This document shows positions 24,966 to 41,214 of a stretch of 64,000 bases of DNA, piece after piece (position 1 is the first letter of the stretch; the number at the start of each line of letters is the position of its first letter). A program made the translations under genes and the position numbers. The notes below the pieces were generated by a model, which did no database searches, was not told where the DNA came from, and saw nothing but the letters and a program-made list of their open reading frames with translations. The DNA is taken from contig CABIWB010000001.1 in NCBI GenBank assembly GCA_902362275.1, positions 202,046 through 266,045 on the forward strand. Direction: 5' to 3'. Origin of the DNA: Coriobacteriaceae bacterium. GTDB taxonomy: Bacteria > Actinomycetota > Coriobacteriia > Coriobacteriales > Coriobacteriaceae.

Positions 24966-26162
24966 ATGGCTCAAACAAAGCAAGGTGGTATCGCACTCAG
25001 GCAGTGGCTTCCGCTTATCGGGCTCGCCTGTTGCGCGTTCGTATTCAACACGTCGGAGTTCATGCCTATCGGCCTTCTGACTGATATCGCCGCGGCGTTC
25101 TCGCTCACCGAGGCCCAGGCAGGCATCATGATTTCGGTCTACGCCTGGGGCGTCATGCTGCTGTCACTGCCGCTTATGGTGTTTGCCTCGCGCTTTGAGT
25201 TCAAGCGGATGCTGCTCGGCGTGCTCGCCGTGTTTTCTCTGGGTCAGTTCCTGTCCGCTGTGGCACCGACATATCCCATCCTGGTTTGCGCGCGTCTGGT
25301 GGTCGCCTGCGCGCATGCCGTGTTCTGGTCGGTCGCCTCGATCATGGCTTCGCGCCTGGTCGACACCCGCCATGGGGCGCTCGCCATCAGCATAATCGCC
25401 ACGGGCTCGTCCATCGCGCAGATCTTCGGCCTGCCCCTCGGTCGCGCCATCGGGCTGGCCGTGGGCTGGCGCATGACATTCGCCGTGGTCGGTGCCTTCT
25501 CTGCCGCCGCGGTGGTGTACCAAGCCGCGGTGTTCCCGGCTATGCCGGCGGGTGAGCGCTTTACCGTCAAACAGCTGCCCGTGCTGCTCAAGAACCCGTT
25601 CCTGATCGCGCTCTACGCGGTCACGGTCTTTATGGCGACCGGCTATTACGCAAGCTACAGCTATATCGAGCCCTTCCTGGCGCAGGTCGCGCACGTCGAT
25701 GCGGGCGTCATCACCATGACGCTGACGGCGTTTGGCTGCTCTGGTCTGCTCGGAAGCTGGCTGTTTGGCCGCCTGTTCGATGGGCATCGCTTCCCGTTCT
25801 TGGCTATCACGCTCTCCGGCGTGCCGGTGGCTCTGCTGCTTATGGGTCCGGCTGCATCGTCGCTCGTGGCAGTGCTTGCCGTCTGCGCACTGTGGGGTTG
25901 CTGCGCCACGGCCTTTAACGTGGCGTTCCAGGCCGAGCTCATCAAGTACACGCAGGCAGATTCGTCGGCCGTCGCCATGTCGATCTTCTCGGGCCTGTTT
26001 AATCTCGGTATTGGTACGGGCACGGCGATTGGTGGCGCCGTGGTGTCGGGCCCGGGCATCGCTTGGATCGGCTACGCGGGCGGCACGATCGCCGTCGTGG
26101 GAGTCATCCTCGCCATCACCGTGCTGTTCCCGGCCATACGCCGCGCAAAGCCCGTCGCCTAA
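24966..26162 (+). CDS. MFS efflux transporter, SotB/sugar-efflux type
   Basis: 398-residue major facilitator with 12 predicted helices. The first helix and loop (AFVFNTSEFMPIGLLTDIAAAFSLTEAQAGIMISVYAWGVMLLSLPL) strongly resemble SotB/YdeA and AraJ-like sugar or drug exporters. Motif B-like RLVVACAHAVFWSV and motif C-like GLPLGRAIGLAVGWRMTF are present. The substrate is not evident. Monocistronic: own promoter at 24923 and a long hairpin after the stop. GGAGAGG precedes the ATG. Confidence 0.85.
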   Translation: MAQTKQGGIALRQWLPLIGLACCAFVFNTSEFMPIGLLTDIAAAFSLTEAQAGIMISVYAWGVMLLSLPLMVFASRFEFKRMLLGVLAVFSLGQFLSAVAPTYPILVCARLVVACAHAVFWSVASIMASRLVDTRHGALAISIIATGSSIAQIFGLPLGRAIGLAVGWRMTFAVVGAFSAAAVVYQAAVFPAMPAGERFTVKQLPVLLKNPFLIALYAVTVFMATGYYASYSYIEPFLAQVAHVDAGVITMTLTAFGCSGLLGSWLFGRLFDGHRFPFLAITLSGVPVALLLMGPAASSLVAVLAVCALWGCCATAFNVAFQAELIKYTQADSSAVAMSIFSGLFNLGIGTGTAIGGAVVSGPGIAWIGYAGGTIAVVGVILAITVLFPAIRRAKPVA

Positions 26163-26180
26163 TCACGTCCCCTCATCAGC

Positions 26181-26241
26181 TGCGGTGGAATACGGACTGC
26201 TGGGCTCAATAAACCCGGCAAACAGTCCCTATTTCACCGCA
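26181..26241 (+). terminator. Long compound hairpin after the MFS gene
   Basis: TGCGGTG pairs with CACCGCA, GGACTG with CAGTCC and GGG with CCC in one nested stem, followed by ACTTATTTT. The GGGACTG element resembles the GGGACAG repeats elsewhere in the window. Confidence 0.6.
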
Positions 26242-26315
26242 ACTTATTTTGGGGGAGGGGATGCGCGGCGGGCATACAATGGATGACGTTGTGTTGAGCT
26301 TACCGGGAGGCTGTT

Positions 26316-27692
26316 ATGTGGGCATACGAGACGACGTTCTATCAGATCTATCCGCTGGGCTTTTGCGGAGCTCCGCGCGAAAACGCCGCGCCCGTTGCCG
26401 AGGGTGAGCTCGCCCAGGCTGCTAACGCCGTGCCCAACCCCGATGCTCCTATCATGAAAATCGCCCAATGGGCCGACTACCTGCAAAAACTCGGTATTGG
26501 CGCTGTGCTCATCAACCCGCCGCTCGAGTCCGATAGTCATGGCTACGACACGCGCAGCCTGCGCCACATCGACCGTCGCTTGGGTGGGGATGCCGACTTT
26601 GCCGCCATGTGCGAGACACTGCATGCCCACGGCATCCGCGTGGTGCTCGATGCCGTCTTCAACCACGTCGGCCGCGGTTTTTGGGCCTTCCGCGATGTGC
26701 AGGAGCGCAAGTGGAACTCGCCCTACAAGGACTGGTTCCACATCAGTTTTGACGGCGACTCCTGTTATGGCGACGGCTTTTGGTACGAGGGCTGGGAAGG
26801 CCATTTTGAGCTTGTGAAGCTCAACCTGCAAAATCCTGCTGTGGTCGATTACCTGCTTGAGTCTGTGCGCCGTTGGGCCGACGTCTTTGGCGTCGACGGT
26901 CTGCGCCTGGACGTCGCCTATATGCTCGACCGCGACTTCATGCGCCGCCTACACTTCTTTACCCGTGAGCTCAAGCCCGACTTTGTGCTGATCGGCGAGA
27001 CGCTCCACGGCGACTACAACCAGATCGTCAATGACGAGATGCTCGACTCCTGCACCAACTACGAGTGCTACAAGGGCCTGTACTCCAGCTTTAACTCGGT
27101 CAACATGTTCGAGATCGCCCACTCGCTGCATCGCCAGTTTGGCGGTGACCCGTGGTGCATTTATCGCGGCAAGCATCTGCTGTCGTTTGTCGACAACCAC
27201 GATGTGCCGCGCCTGGCGAGCATCCTCACCGACAAGTCCTGTCTGCGTCCCGCCTACGGCATGCTCTTTGGCATGCCAGGCACCCCGTGCGTCTACTATG
27301 GCAGCGAGTGGGGGATTCCTGGCGGAAAGGGCGGCCCCGATGGTGACTGGGCGCTGCGACCTGCGCTCGATGAGCCTGCGCCCAACGAGCTGACGGCCTT
27401 CATCAAGCAGCTCGCGCACCTGCGCTCGGCAGACGACGCGGCGGCCCGTGCCCTCAACTATGGTGCCTATCGCAACGTGGTGATCCAGAACAAGCAGCTG
27501 CTGTTCGAGCGCGCCTGCGACGACGTGACGGTGCTCGTGGCGGTCAATGCCGTGAACGAGCCCTATACCTTTGGCGCCGGCGAACTCAACGGCTCCTTCG
27601 TCGACCTGCTTGCCGACGATGCGCCCACGGTCGAGCTGACGGGTACCCTTGAGCTTGCACCCTACGAGGTGCGTTATCTGCTGAGGGCCTAG
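26316..27692 (+). CDS. GH13 alpha-amylase-family glycosidase
   Basis: 458-residue cytosolic alpha-glucan hydrolase without signal peptide. The four GH13 regions are present: DAVFNHVG (112-119), GLRLDVA with the nucleophile Asp199, IGETLHG with the acid/base Glu228, and FVDNHD with the stabilising Asp296. A small C-terminal beta domain ends the protein. The short N-terminus without a cyclomaltodextrinase N-domain suggests a maltodextrin or oligosaccharide hydrolase. GGGAGG precedes the ATG. A DNA glycosylase gene follows after three bases and shares the transcript. Confidence 0.92.
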   Translation: MWAYETTFYQIYPLGFCGAPRENAAPVAEGELAQAANAVPNPDAPIMKIAQWADYLQKLGIGAVLINPPLESDSHGYDTRSLRHIDRRLGGDADFAAMCETLHAHGIRVVLDAVFNHVGRGFWAFRDVQERKWNSPYKDWFHISFDGDSCYGDGFWYEGWEGHFELVKLNLQNPAVVDYLLESVRRWADVFGVDGLRLDVAYMLDRDFMRRLHFFTRELKPDFVLIGETLHGDYNQIVNDEMLDSCTNYECYKGLYSSFNSVNMFEIAHSLHRQFGGDPWCIYRGKHLLSFVDNHDVPRLASILTDKSCLRPAYGMLFGMPGTPCVYYGSEWGIPGGKGGPDGDWALRPALDEPAPNELTAFIKQLAHLRSADDAAARALNYGAYRNVVIQNKQLLFERACDDVTVLVAVNAVNEPYTFGAGELNGSFVDLLADDAPTVELTGTLELAPYEVRYLLRA

Positions 27693-27695
27693 GCC

Positions 27696-28259
27696 ATGGC
27701 CGCGTCTGACGAGGGCTATCAACATATTGAGCATGGGTTTGAGCCTGTGTTCGACCAGCACTCGCGCGTTTTGGTGCTGGGGTCGTTTCCCTCGGTGCTT
27801 TCGCGCGCCAATGCCTTTTATTACGGCAACCCTCAGAATCGCTTTTGGCGCGTGATGGCCGCGTGCCTCGGTGTGCCTGTTCCGCCCAACGAGGGCGATT
27901 CTTTGGCAAGCGGTGAGCCCGCGACGCTCGATGCCTCCATTGCCGCCAAGCGCTCCATGCTGCTGAACGGTGGCGTAGCCCTGTGGGATGTGATTGAGAG
28001 TTGTGACATTAAGGGCTCGAGTGATGCCAGCATTCGCAACGTTGTGCCGGCACATATCGAGCGCATTGCGGGCAATGCGCCTATTGAGCAGGTGGTATGC
28101 AACGGAGGTACGGCGGGGCGCCTCTATAAGCGCTATCTACAGGAGCGGACAGGCGTGCCCGCTGTCGTATTGCCGTCAACTAGTCCCGCAAACGCGGCGT
28201 GGCGCCTAGAGCGTCTTGTTGGGCGCTGGCGCGAGGCCGTTGACTGGGGCGCTCTGTAA
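27696..28259 (+). CDS. DNA-deoxyinosine (hypoxanthine) glycosylase, UDG superfamily
   Basis: 187-residue base-excision repair enzyme. The uracil-glycosylase fold is recognised by LVLGSFPSVLSRANAFYYGNPQNRFWRVMAACLG near the N-terminus, the motif region MLLNGGVALWDVIESCDIKGSSDASI, and LPSTSPANA near the C-terminus. This pattern matches UDG family 6, which removes hypoxanthine from DNA. It is coupled to the GH13 gene by a 3-base gap; the pairing has no obvious functional logic. Confidence 0.85.
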   Translation: MAASDEGYQHIEHGFEPVFDQHSRVLVLGSFPSVLSRANAFYYGNPQNRFWRVMAACLGVPVPPNEGDSLASGEPATLDASIAAKRSMLLNGGVALWDVIESCDIKGSSDASIRNVVPAHIERIAGNAPIEQVVCNGGTAGRLYKRYLQERTGVPAVVLPSTSPANAAWRLERLVGRWREAVDWGAL

Positions 28260-28260
28260 T

Positions 28261-28920
28261 CTAGATATCTGATTGGGCGCGGGCGCCGAGGCGTTTGATG
28301 ATGGCGCACCAGATTAGTGCGGGCACAGCAGGCCTAGCGTGCACCATGCCGTCGGCATCGACGCTACCGGCATTGCCACCGCCAAGCAGCTGCGCATGCT
28401 CAATGGAGCAGCCCATGCGCACAGCGCCCACAAGCTTATCCATCGCTTCCGAAAATGGTCGGCGCAAGAGACCCATACGCGGGGAGTGGCGAAGCGCCGC
28501 AATACCGCTGCCGGCACAGACGACAACGCCGCCACACCACAATTGGTCAAGGCGCTCACATGCCTCGTGCAGACAAACGGCGGTCCCGCGCGCCTGCTTA
28601 GCGCCCTCTTGTGCGGCTCGAATCGCGGCATAGACGCGCGTTCCCGTACCGCCAAAGCGCTCAAGCGCCTGCTCGATAGCTGTCAACGTCTCATCGTCAG
28701 CCACATCTTCAATGGCCAGCACCATGCCATCGACTGCACCGGCATCATCCGCCTCCAAATCGACCGGGTGGGGGAGCGCGGTGCCGGAAAGCTGTGCATA
28801 GGCGGCGATGGCATCCTGTAGGTCCCAGAGCAAAAACTCAAGATCGGCGCTATCGGGAATGCTGATATACGCAATGGTTCGCAACGTTTTTGGTACATCG
28901 CCGCGTGCGGTCGTCTCCAT
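28261..28920 (-). CDS. Hypothetical protein, Cys-containing, 219 residues
   Basis: The start is placed at ATG 28920 (METTARGDVPKTLRTIAYIS) behind AAAGGAGGCGGC; an ATG 21 bases upstream has no site. The N-terminal half is acidic with DLEFLLWDLQDAIAAYAQ. The C-terminal half has LWCGGVVVCAGSGIAALRHSPRMGLLRRPFSEAMDKL and Gly-rich AQLLGGGNAG. The latter is faintly like the nucleotide-binding end of flavodoxin-type oxidoreductases, but not enough to assign. It is convergent with the glycosylase gene, its stop lying one base after that gene's stop. Confidence 0.65.
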   Translation of the reverse strand: METTARGDVPKTLRTIAYISIPDSADLEFLLWDLQDAIAAYAQLSGTALPHPVDLEADDAGAVDGMVLAIEDVADDETLTAIEQALERFGGTGTRVYAAIRAAQEGAKQARGTAVCLHEACERLDQLWCGGVVVCAGSGIAALRHSPRMGLLRRPFSEAMDKLVGAVRMGCSIEHAQLLGGGNAGSVDADGMVHARPAVPALIWCAIIKRLGARAQSDI

Positions 28921-29013
28921 GCCGCCTCCTTTCCGGTTCATTTCCGTTTAGGTTACACCGTCTGGCGGCGCCTCGCCGCGCTATCCTAGTGCAACCCTTA
29001 CGAAAGGAACGCC

Positions 29014-30144
29014 ATGCGTCTGCCCATGAATACCTCGCTTGCCACGCTTAAGCCCTCCGGCATCCGTCGGATTAACGCGCTCGCCGCCCAGCACCCGGGG
29101 TGCATTGCGCTTGGCGAGCCCGATTTTCCCACGCCCGATGTGATTAGCGCCGAGGTGACTGCATCGCTCAATCGCGGTGACACGCATTATCCGCCCAACA
29201 ACGGCCGTCCCGCCCTGCGCGAAGCGCTGTCCAAATATATGGGGGACGCGGGCCTTACATATTCGGCTGACGAGGTCATCCTGACCGATGGTGCGACCGA
29301 GGCCCTGTCGGCTACGTTTATTGCCATGCTCAACCCCGGCGACGAGGTCATCATCCCCACGCCGGCCTTTGGTCTGTACGAGAGCATCGTCGTGGCCAAC
29401 CATGCCAAGGCGGTCTTTTTGGATACGGAGCCTACGCAATTTCAGATTGACGAGGACGCACTTCGTGCCTGCGTGACGCCGGCGACTAAGGCCATCGTTA
29501 TCTGCTCGCCCAACAATCCCACGGGCTGCATTCTCAACGCGGCATCGCTCGACGCCGTGGCGCGCGTAACGGAGCAGTCGGGCATCTACGTAGTCTGCGA
29601 CGACGTATACAACCGCCTGGTTTATGTGGATGGCTACGAGCGCTTTGCCCAGCGTCACCCGGAGCTGCGTGAGCAGACGGTAGTCATCGAGAGCTTCTCC
29701 AAGCCCTGGGCCATGACCGGCTGGCGCCTGGGCTGGCTCGCAGCAGCGGCACCCGTCATCGCCGAGATCGCAAAAGCTCACCAATACCTAGTATCGAGTG
29801 CCGTCTCCTTCGAGATGGATGCCGCAGCCCGAGCCCTCACCGTCGACCCAACCCCCATGCTCGAAGTCTACCGAGCCCGCCGCAAACGAGTTCTTACAGC
29901 CCTCAACAACATGGGCCTCGACGTAGTAGAGCCCGCAGGAGCCTTCTACACTTTCCCGAGCATCAAAAAGTTCGGCCTAACCAGCGAAGACTTTTGCATC
30001 AAAGCCATCAAAGAGGCTAGCGTAGCCCTAGTCCCCGGAAACTGCTTCGGCACCGAAGGCCACGTCCGCCTCAGCTATTGCGTCTCCGACCAAGATTTGG
30101 ACGAAGGCCTAAATCGCCTGTCCACCTTCATTTCAACCTTATAG
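29014..30144 (+). CDS. Class I/II PLP-dependent aminotransferase
   Basis: 376-residue aminotransferase of the aspartate/aromatic type, close to PatA/AspC-like enzymes. Visible features are IALGEPDFPTPDVISAEV, the NNPTG motif in VICSPNNPTGCIL, DDVYNRLVY, and the PLP-lysine motif ESFSKPWAMTGWRLGW. Amino-donor specificity is not determinable. The ATG follows ACGAAAGGAACGCC. Codon use changes abruptly near 29765: the last 380 bases favour CGA, CTA, GTA, GCA and ACA and avoid G on the coding strand, unlike the first two thirds. The gene is followed within 55 bases by foldback element A. Confidence 0.92.
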   Translation: MRLPMNTSLATLKPSGIRRINALAAQHPGCIALGEPDFPTPDVISAEVTASLNRGDTHYPPNNGRPALREALSKYMGDAGLTYSADEVILTDGATEALSATFIAMLNPGDEVIIPTPAFGLYESIVVANHAKAVFLDTEPTQFQIDEDALRACVTPATKAIVICSPNNPTGCILNAASLDAVARVTEQSGIYVVCDDVYNRLVYVDGYERFAQRHPELREQTVVIESFSKPWAMTGWRLGWLAAAAPVIAEIAKAHQYLVSSAVSFEMDAAARALTVDPTPMLEVYRARRKRVLTALNNMGLDVVEPAGAFYTFPSIKKFGLTSEDFCIKAIKEASVALVPGNCFGTEGHVRLSYCVSDQDLDEGLNRLSTFISTL

Positions 30145-30196
30145 CCCAACGGGACGCAACACGTCAGCCCACCGACATAAGGGTTATGCGTGGGGC

Positions 30197-30418
30197 GCGT
30201 CGGTCAACGTAAAACCGGTCTGCCCCATAGTTGACGCAGGCACGCGCCGCCGAAGGCCAGGCGCAAGGTTTCCGTAGATTCCGCACGAGCCGGAAAGCAC
30301 TTAATGTGCTTTCCGAGCGAGCCCAGGACCTGACCGAGCGGAAACCTTGCGCCTGGCCTTCGGCGGCGCGTGCCGGATGGTGGAATTGTGTGCAGCCCGG
30401 TTTTCCGTTGACCGACGC
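30197..30418 (+). repeat. Giant foldback element A (upstream of rplJ)
   Basis: Outer arms 30197-30223 and 30392-30418 match in inverted orientation at 25 of 27 positions. An unpaired segment follows on each side, then inner arms 30239-30274 and 30339-30374 that are perfectly complementary over 36 bp. The 64-base core (30275-30338) contains TTCCGCACG, a 9-bp stem GGAAAGCAC/GTGCTTTCC around TTAAT, and AGGAC, all shared with elements B, C and D. The right outer arm contains the -35 box of the rplJ promoter. Confidence 0.9.
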
Positions 30419-30436
30419 CGGGGTCCCCGCCATAAT
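30408..30436 (+). promoter_or_regulatory. Promoter of the rplJL operon, inside element A's right arm
   Basis: TTGACC at 30408-30413, a 17-base spacer and CATAAT at 30431-30436. The -35 box lies in the outer right arm of element A. Confidence 0.7.
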
Positions 30437-30455
30437 ACTTTCGGTTCACGCACGA

Positions 30456-30590
30456 ATCCGCTGCCAGAGACAGCCGGCGCAAACGGGTCTTACCCGCGAG
30501 CTTAATGGGACTTCCCGCCAGCCGAGGTGGTCGAGTAGATATGTCTTCTCGCCCCCGTCGCTCATGCAGCGCGGGGGCTTTCTTTTTGGA
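30456..30590 (+). ncRNA. Ribosomal protein L10 leader with attenuator
   Basis: The leader carries the hallmarks of the L10(L12) autoregulatory RNA: GCTGCCAGAGACAGCCGGCGC, a paired middle part (ACGGGTCTTACCCG) and CAGCCGAGGTGG. An intrinsic terminator follows at about 30550-30589 (CGCCCCCG with CGGGGGC, then TTTCTTTTT). Excess L10-L12 complex is expected to bind and favour termination before rplJ. Confidence 0.85.
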
Positions 30591-30652
30591 CATGCCCCCG
30601 TCACGTCCTTGTGGCGGACCGTGCCCGGAAAGAATTCGAGGAGGTGTAATTC

Positions 30653-31174
30653 ATGCCCCAGCAGTACAAAATCGACAAGGTTGCAGAGATCGAGTCCCGT
30701 ATCGCCGAGAACGCCGGTCTGTTCGTCGTCAACTACAACGGTCTGACGGTTAAGCAGGCTCAGGAGCTGCGTCATCAGCTTCGCGAGTGCGGCGCCGAGA
30801 TGAAGGTCTACAAGAACAACCTGGTCAAGATCGCCCTCAAGAACCAGGAGCAGCCCGAGCTCGACGAGATCCTCGCCGGCCCCGTCGCTTATGTGTTCTA
30901 CGAGACCGAGCCGGTCGAGGCCGCTAAGGCCCTTAAGGACTTCTCCGCTAAGTCCAAGGGCGTCCTTGAGATCAAGGGCGGTATCTCCGACGGCAAGGCC
31001 GTTTCCGCTGATGATGTTAAGGCTATCGCCGAGCTGCCCACCAAGGACCAGCTTCTCGGCCAGATTGCCGGTCTCATCTCCGGTTTCGCTCGCGACATCG
31101 CTGTCTGCGTCAACGGCGTTTCCTCTGGTCTCGCTCGTTCGATCCAGCAGGTCTCCGAGCAGAAGGCAGCCTAG
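30653..31174 (+). CDS. rplJ: 50S ribosomal protein L10
   Basis: uL10, 173 residues, anchors the L7/L12 stalk to 23S rRNA. MPQQYKIDKVAEIESRIAENAGLFVVNYNGLTVKQAQELRHQLRECGAEMKVYKNNLVKIAL is the typical RNA-binding N-terminal domain. The C-terminal helix (about 130-165) carries the L12-binding segments. GAGGAGG precedes the ATG. It is preceded by its own leader RNA and promoter and is separated from rplA by 23 kb. Confidence 0.98.
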   Translation: MPQQYKIDKVAEIESRIAENAGLFVVNYNGLTVKQAQELRHQLRECGAEMKVYKNNLVKIALKNQEQPELDEILAGPVAYVFYETEPVEAAKALKDFSAKSKGVLEIKGGISDGKAVSADDVKAIAELPTKDQLLGQIAGLISGFARDIAVCVNGVSSGLARSIQQVSEQKAA

Positions 31175-31276
31175 TCGCTGTTTTCACCCGCGGCGGCAAC
31201 GCCGCACCCCTAGCGCATTCGCGCCGTGTTTTAACTGATCTCCGTGCATCCGCACGGAAACCGAAAGGACTTAGAA

Positions 31277-31654
31277 ATGGCTAAGCTTACCACCGATGAG
31301 ATCATCGATGCTCTTAAGGAAATGACCCTTCTCGAGGCTTCCGAGCTCGTCAAGGCTATCGAGGACACCTTCGGCGTTTCCGCCGCTGCTCCTGCCGCTG
31401 TTGTCGCCGCTCCCGCTGCTGGCGCTGCTGAGGCCGAGGAGAAGACCGAGTTTGACGTCGTGCTCGAGGGCTTCGGCGACAACAAGATCCAGGTCATCAA
31501 GGCCGTCCGTGAGCTCACCAACCTTGGCCTGAAGGAGGCCAAGGAGGTCGTCGAGGGCGCTCCCAAGGCTGTTCTCGAGGGTGCCAAGAAGGAGGACGCC
31601 GAGGCTGCCAAGGAGAAGCTCGAGGCTGCTGGCGCTGCTGTCACCCTCAAGTAA
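31277..31654 (+). CDS. rplL: 50S ribosomal protein L7/L12
   Basis: bL12, 125 residues, the flexible stalk protein that recruits translational GTPases. The start is at ATG 31277 ([34 protein letters not shown]) after CGAAAGGAC. An Ala-rich hinge (about 40-58) leads to the C-terminal domain [44 protein letters not shown]. It is the second gene of the operon and ends at a strong terminator. Confidence 0.99.
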   Translation: MAKLTTDEIIDALKEMTLLEASELVKAIEDTFGVSAAAPAAVVAAPAAGAAEAEEKTEFDVVLEGFGDNKIQVIKAVRELTNLGLKEAKEVVEGAPKAVLEGAKKEDAEAAKEKLEAAGAAVTLK

Positions 31655-31682
31655 TCAGGCTTTCTCGCCAGATTTCTTTGCA

Positions 31683-31716
31683 GACGGGGTTCGCATTGCG
31701 AGCCCCGTCTTTTTTG
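31683..31716 (+). terminator. Terminator of rplJL
   Basis: GACGGGG pairs with CCCCGTC around TTCGCATTGCGAG and is followed by TTTTTTG. Confidence 0.9.
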
Positions 31717-31968
31717 TTTTTCGGTCCCTCAACATCGGTTGCTCAAACTGCCATGTTCTGTGATTTGCGTCTTATCGGGTGTCCTGCCGTTGGGCAATAA
31801 AATTGCACCATTCGAGCAATAATTTGCGTTGACCTGCTGAAGAATTGTCTCTGCCTTGTAGTGACATATAGTTCCAGCGGTAAGATGCTTGGGTATCGCA
31901 ATTTGGTCTGCGGCTGTGTGCCGCACGCATGGGGCGCTTTTGCGCCTGCGAAAGGATCCTTGAATAAC

Positions 31969-32877
31969 ATGAAGGCAATCATCCCCGCCGCCGGTCTTGG
32001 CACGCGTTTTCTGCCTGGCACCAAGTGCACCCCCAAAGAGATGCTGCCGGTTCTCGACAAGCCGGTCATCCAGTATGTCGTTGAGGAGGCGCTCGACCCC
32101 GAGGAGGTCGACGATGCCATCATCGTTACTTCTCCTGGCAAGCCCGAGCTGCTGAACTACTTCCAGCCCGATCGCTCGCTCGAGAACCTGCTGCGCGAGC
32201 GCGGCAAGAACGCCTATGCCGATGCTGTCGCCCACGCTGGCGGTATGCCGGTCGACTTCCGTTATCAGTACGAGCCCAAGGGCCTCGGCCATGCTATTCG
32301 TTCTGCTGCCGACGCCGTGGCAGGGGAGAACTTCCTGGTTCTTCTGGGCGACTACGTTGTGCCTAACCGCGACATCTGCGACAAGATGCTCGCCGTTTCC
32401 AAGGAGCACGGTGGCGCTTCGGTTATCGCCGTCGCTGCTTGCTCGCCCGAGGAAGTCAGCCGCTACGGCGTTATCGCCGGCGAGCGCGTCGGTTCGCTCG
32501 AAGGCGCCGAGGGCGTTGCCGATGCCGAGCCGGGCGCTGTCTGGCGCATCGGCGGTCTGGTCGAGAAGCCCGCTCCCGAGGCGGCTCCGTCCAACCTGTA
32601 CATCGTCGGTCGCTACCTGCTGAGCCCGCTGGTCATGGACCTGCTGGCAGATCAGCAGGCCGGCAAGGGCGGCGAGATCCAGCTCACCGACGCCATGGCC
32701 CGTTCGCTCGACCGCGAGGCCATGTATGCAGTTGTCATCGACCCGCTGTCGGGCTACGACACCGGCACTCCCTCTGGTTGGATGGCCACTAACGCCCTCA
32801 TGGCTGCAAACGATCCCCGCTTTGCCGATGCCTTCTGGGACGCCATCGACGAGCGCGGCGGATTGATGCGCAAGTAA
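31969..32877 (+). CDS. galU: UTP-glucose-1-phosphate uridylyltransferase
   Basis: 302-residue nucleotidyltransferase that makes UDP-glucose for cell envelope glycans. The start is at MKAIIPAAGLGTRFLPGTKCTPKEMLPVLDKPVIQYVVEEAL (31969), the conserved G-x-G-T-R nucleotide-binding start, behind GAAAGGATCC. YQYEPKGLGHAIRSA and the metal/substrate segment LLGDYVVP follow, with LVEKPAPEAAPSNLYIVGRYLL in the middle. It lies between the rplJL terminator and its own terminator. The galU family rather than glucose-1-phosphate thymidylyltransferase is indicated by the KEMLPV and VEKP contexts. Confidence 0.95.
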   Translation: MKAIIPAAGLGTRFLPGTKCTPKEMLPVLDKPVIQYVVEEALDPEEVDDAIIVTSPGKPELLNYFQPDRSLENLLRERGKNAYADAVAHAGGMPVDFRYQYEPKGLGHAIRSAADAVAGENFLVLLGDYVVPNRDICDKMLAVSKEHGGASVIAVAACSPEEVSRYGVIAGERVGSLEGAEGVADAEPGAVWRIGGLVEKPAPEAAPSNLYIVGRYLLSPLVMDLLADQQAGKGGEIQLTDAMARSLDREAMYAVVIDPLSGYDTGTPSGWMATNALMAANDPRFADAFWDAIDERGGLMRK

Positions 32878-32897
32878 GCCTTCGGGCATCGACATTT

Positions 32898-32932
32898 ACG
32901 GGCGTGGACCTCGGTTCGCGCCCGTTTTTTAT
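32898..32932 (+). terminator. Terminator of galU
   Basis: ACGGGCG pairs with CGCCCGT around a 13-base loop and is followed by TTTTTT. Confidence 0.88.
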
Positions 32933-32973
32933 AAGAGCTGCGATTGCTGGCTCTCTGTTCACAGAAAATATAT

Positions 32974-32985
32974 GAACATATGTTC
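32974..32985. promoter_or_regulatory. LexA/SOS-box-like palindrome without an SOS gene
   Basis: GAACATATGTTC followed by G matches the Gram-positive LexA consensus CGAACRNRYGTTCG at all but the first base. It lies 180 bases upstream of rpoB in an AT-rich stretch (32940-33010) and no small gene is visible beside it. Confidence 0.45.
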
Positions 32986-33063
32986 GATACAGATACATCT
33001 ACCTGCATGTTTTCTGTCGAAAAACTTTGCTACTCCAAAAACTCAATCGCGTCAAGGCTTTTC

Positions 33064-33091
33064 TTGCCCAACGGTCGGTACCTGATAGACT
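33064..33091 (+). promoter_or_regulatory. Promoter of rpoBC
   Basis: TTGCCC at 33064-33069, a 16-base spacer and TAGACT at 33086-33091, 73 bases before the rpoB start. Confidence 0.55.
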
Positions 33092-33164
33092 ATTAGGTTG
33101 CGATAACTGGCGAAGCTATGCCTCGCCAACCCACCGAGCATTTCCGTGAAGGAGGAAAAACCTG

Positions 33165-36656
<3,492 letters not shown>

Positions 36657-36662
36657 TTGACT

Positions 36663-41141
<4,479 letters not shown>

Positions 41142-41170
41142 CTTCCAAGTACGTTAACCGCCCTTCCAAA

Positions 41171-41206
41171 GACCCGTTTCCCAACAGGGGAGCGGGCCTT
41201 TTTTTG
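41171..41206 (+). terminator. Terminator of rpoBC
   Basis: GACCCGTTTCCC pairs imperfectly with GGGGAGCGGGCC and is followed by a seven-base T run. Confidence 0.88.
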
Positions 41207-41214
41207 ATGAGGAA

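Noticed and set aside
30231..30746. A plus-strand frame through foldback element A and the L10 leader
   Set aside because: It consists of palindromic and leader RNA sequence and overlaps rplJ in another frame; not a gene.
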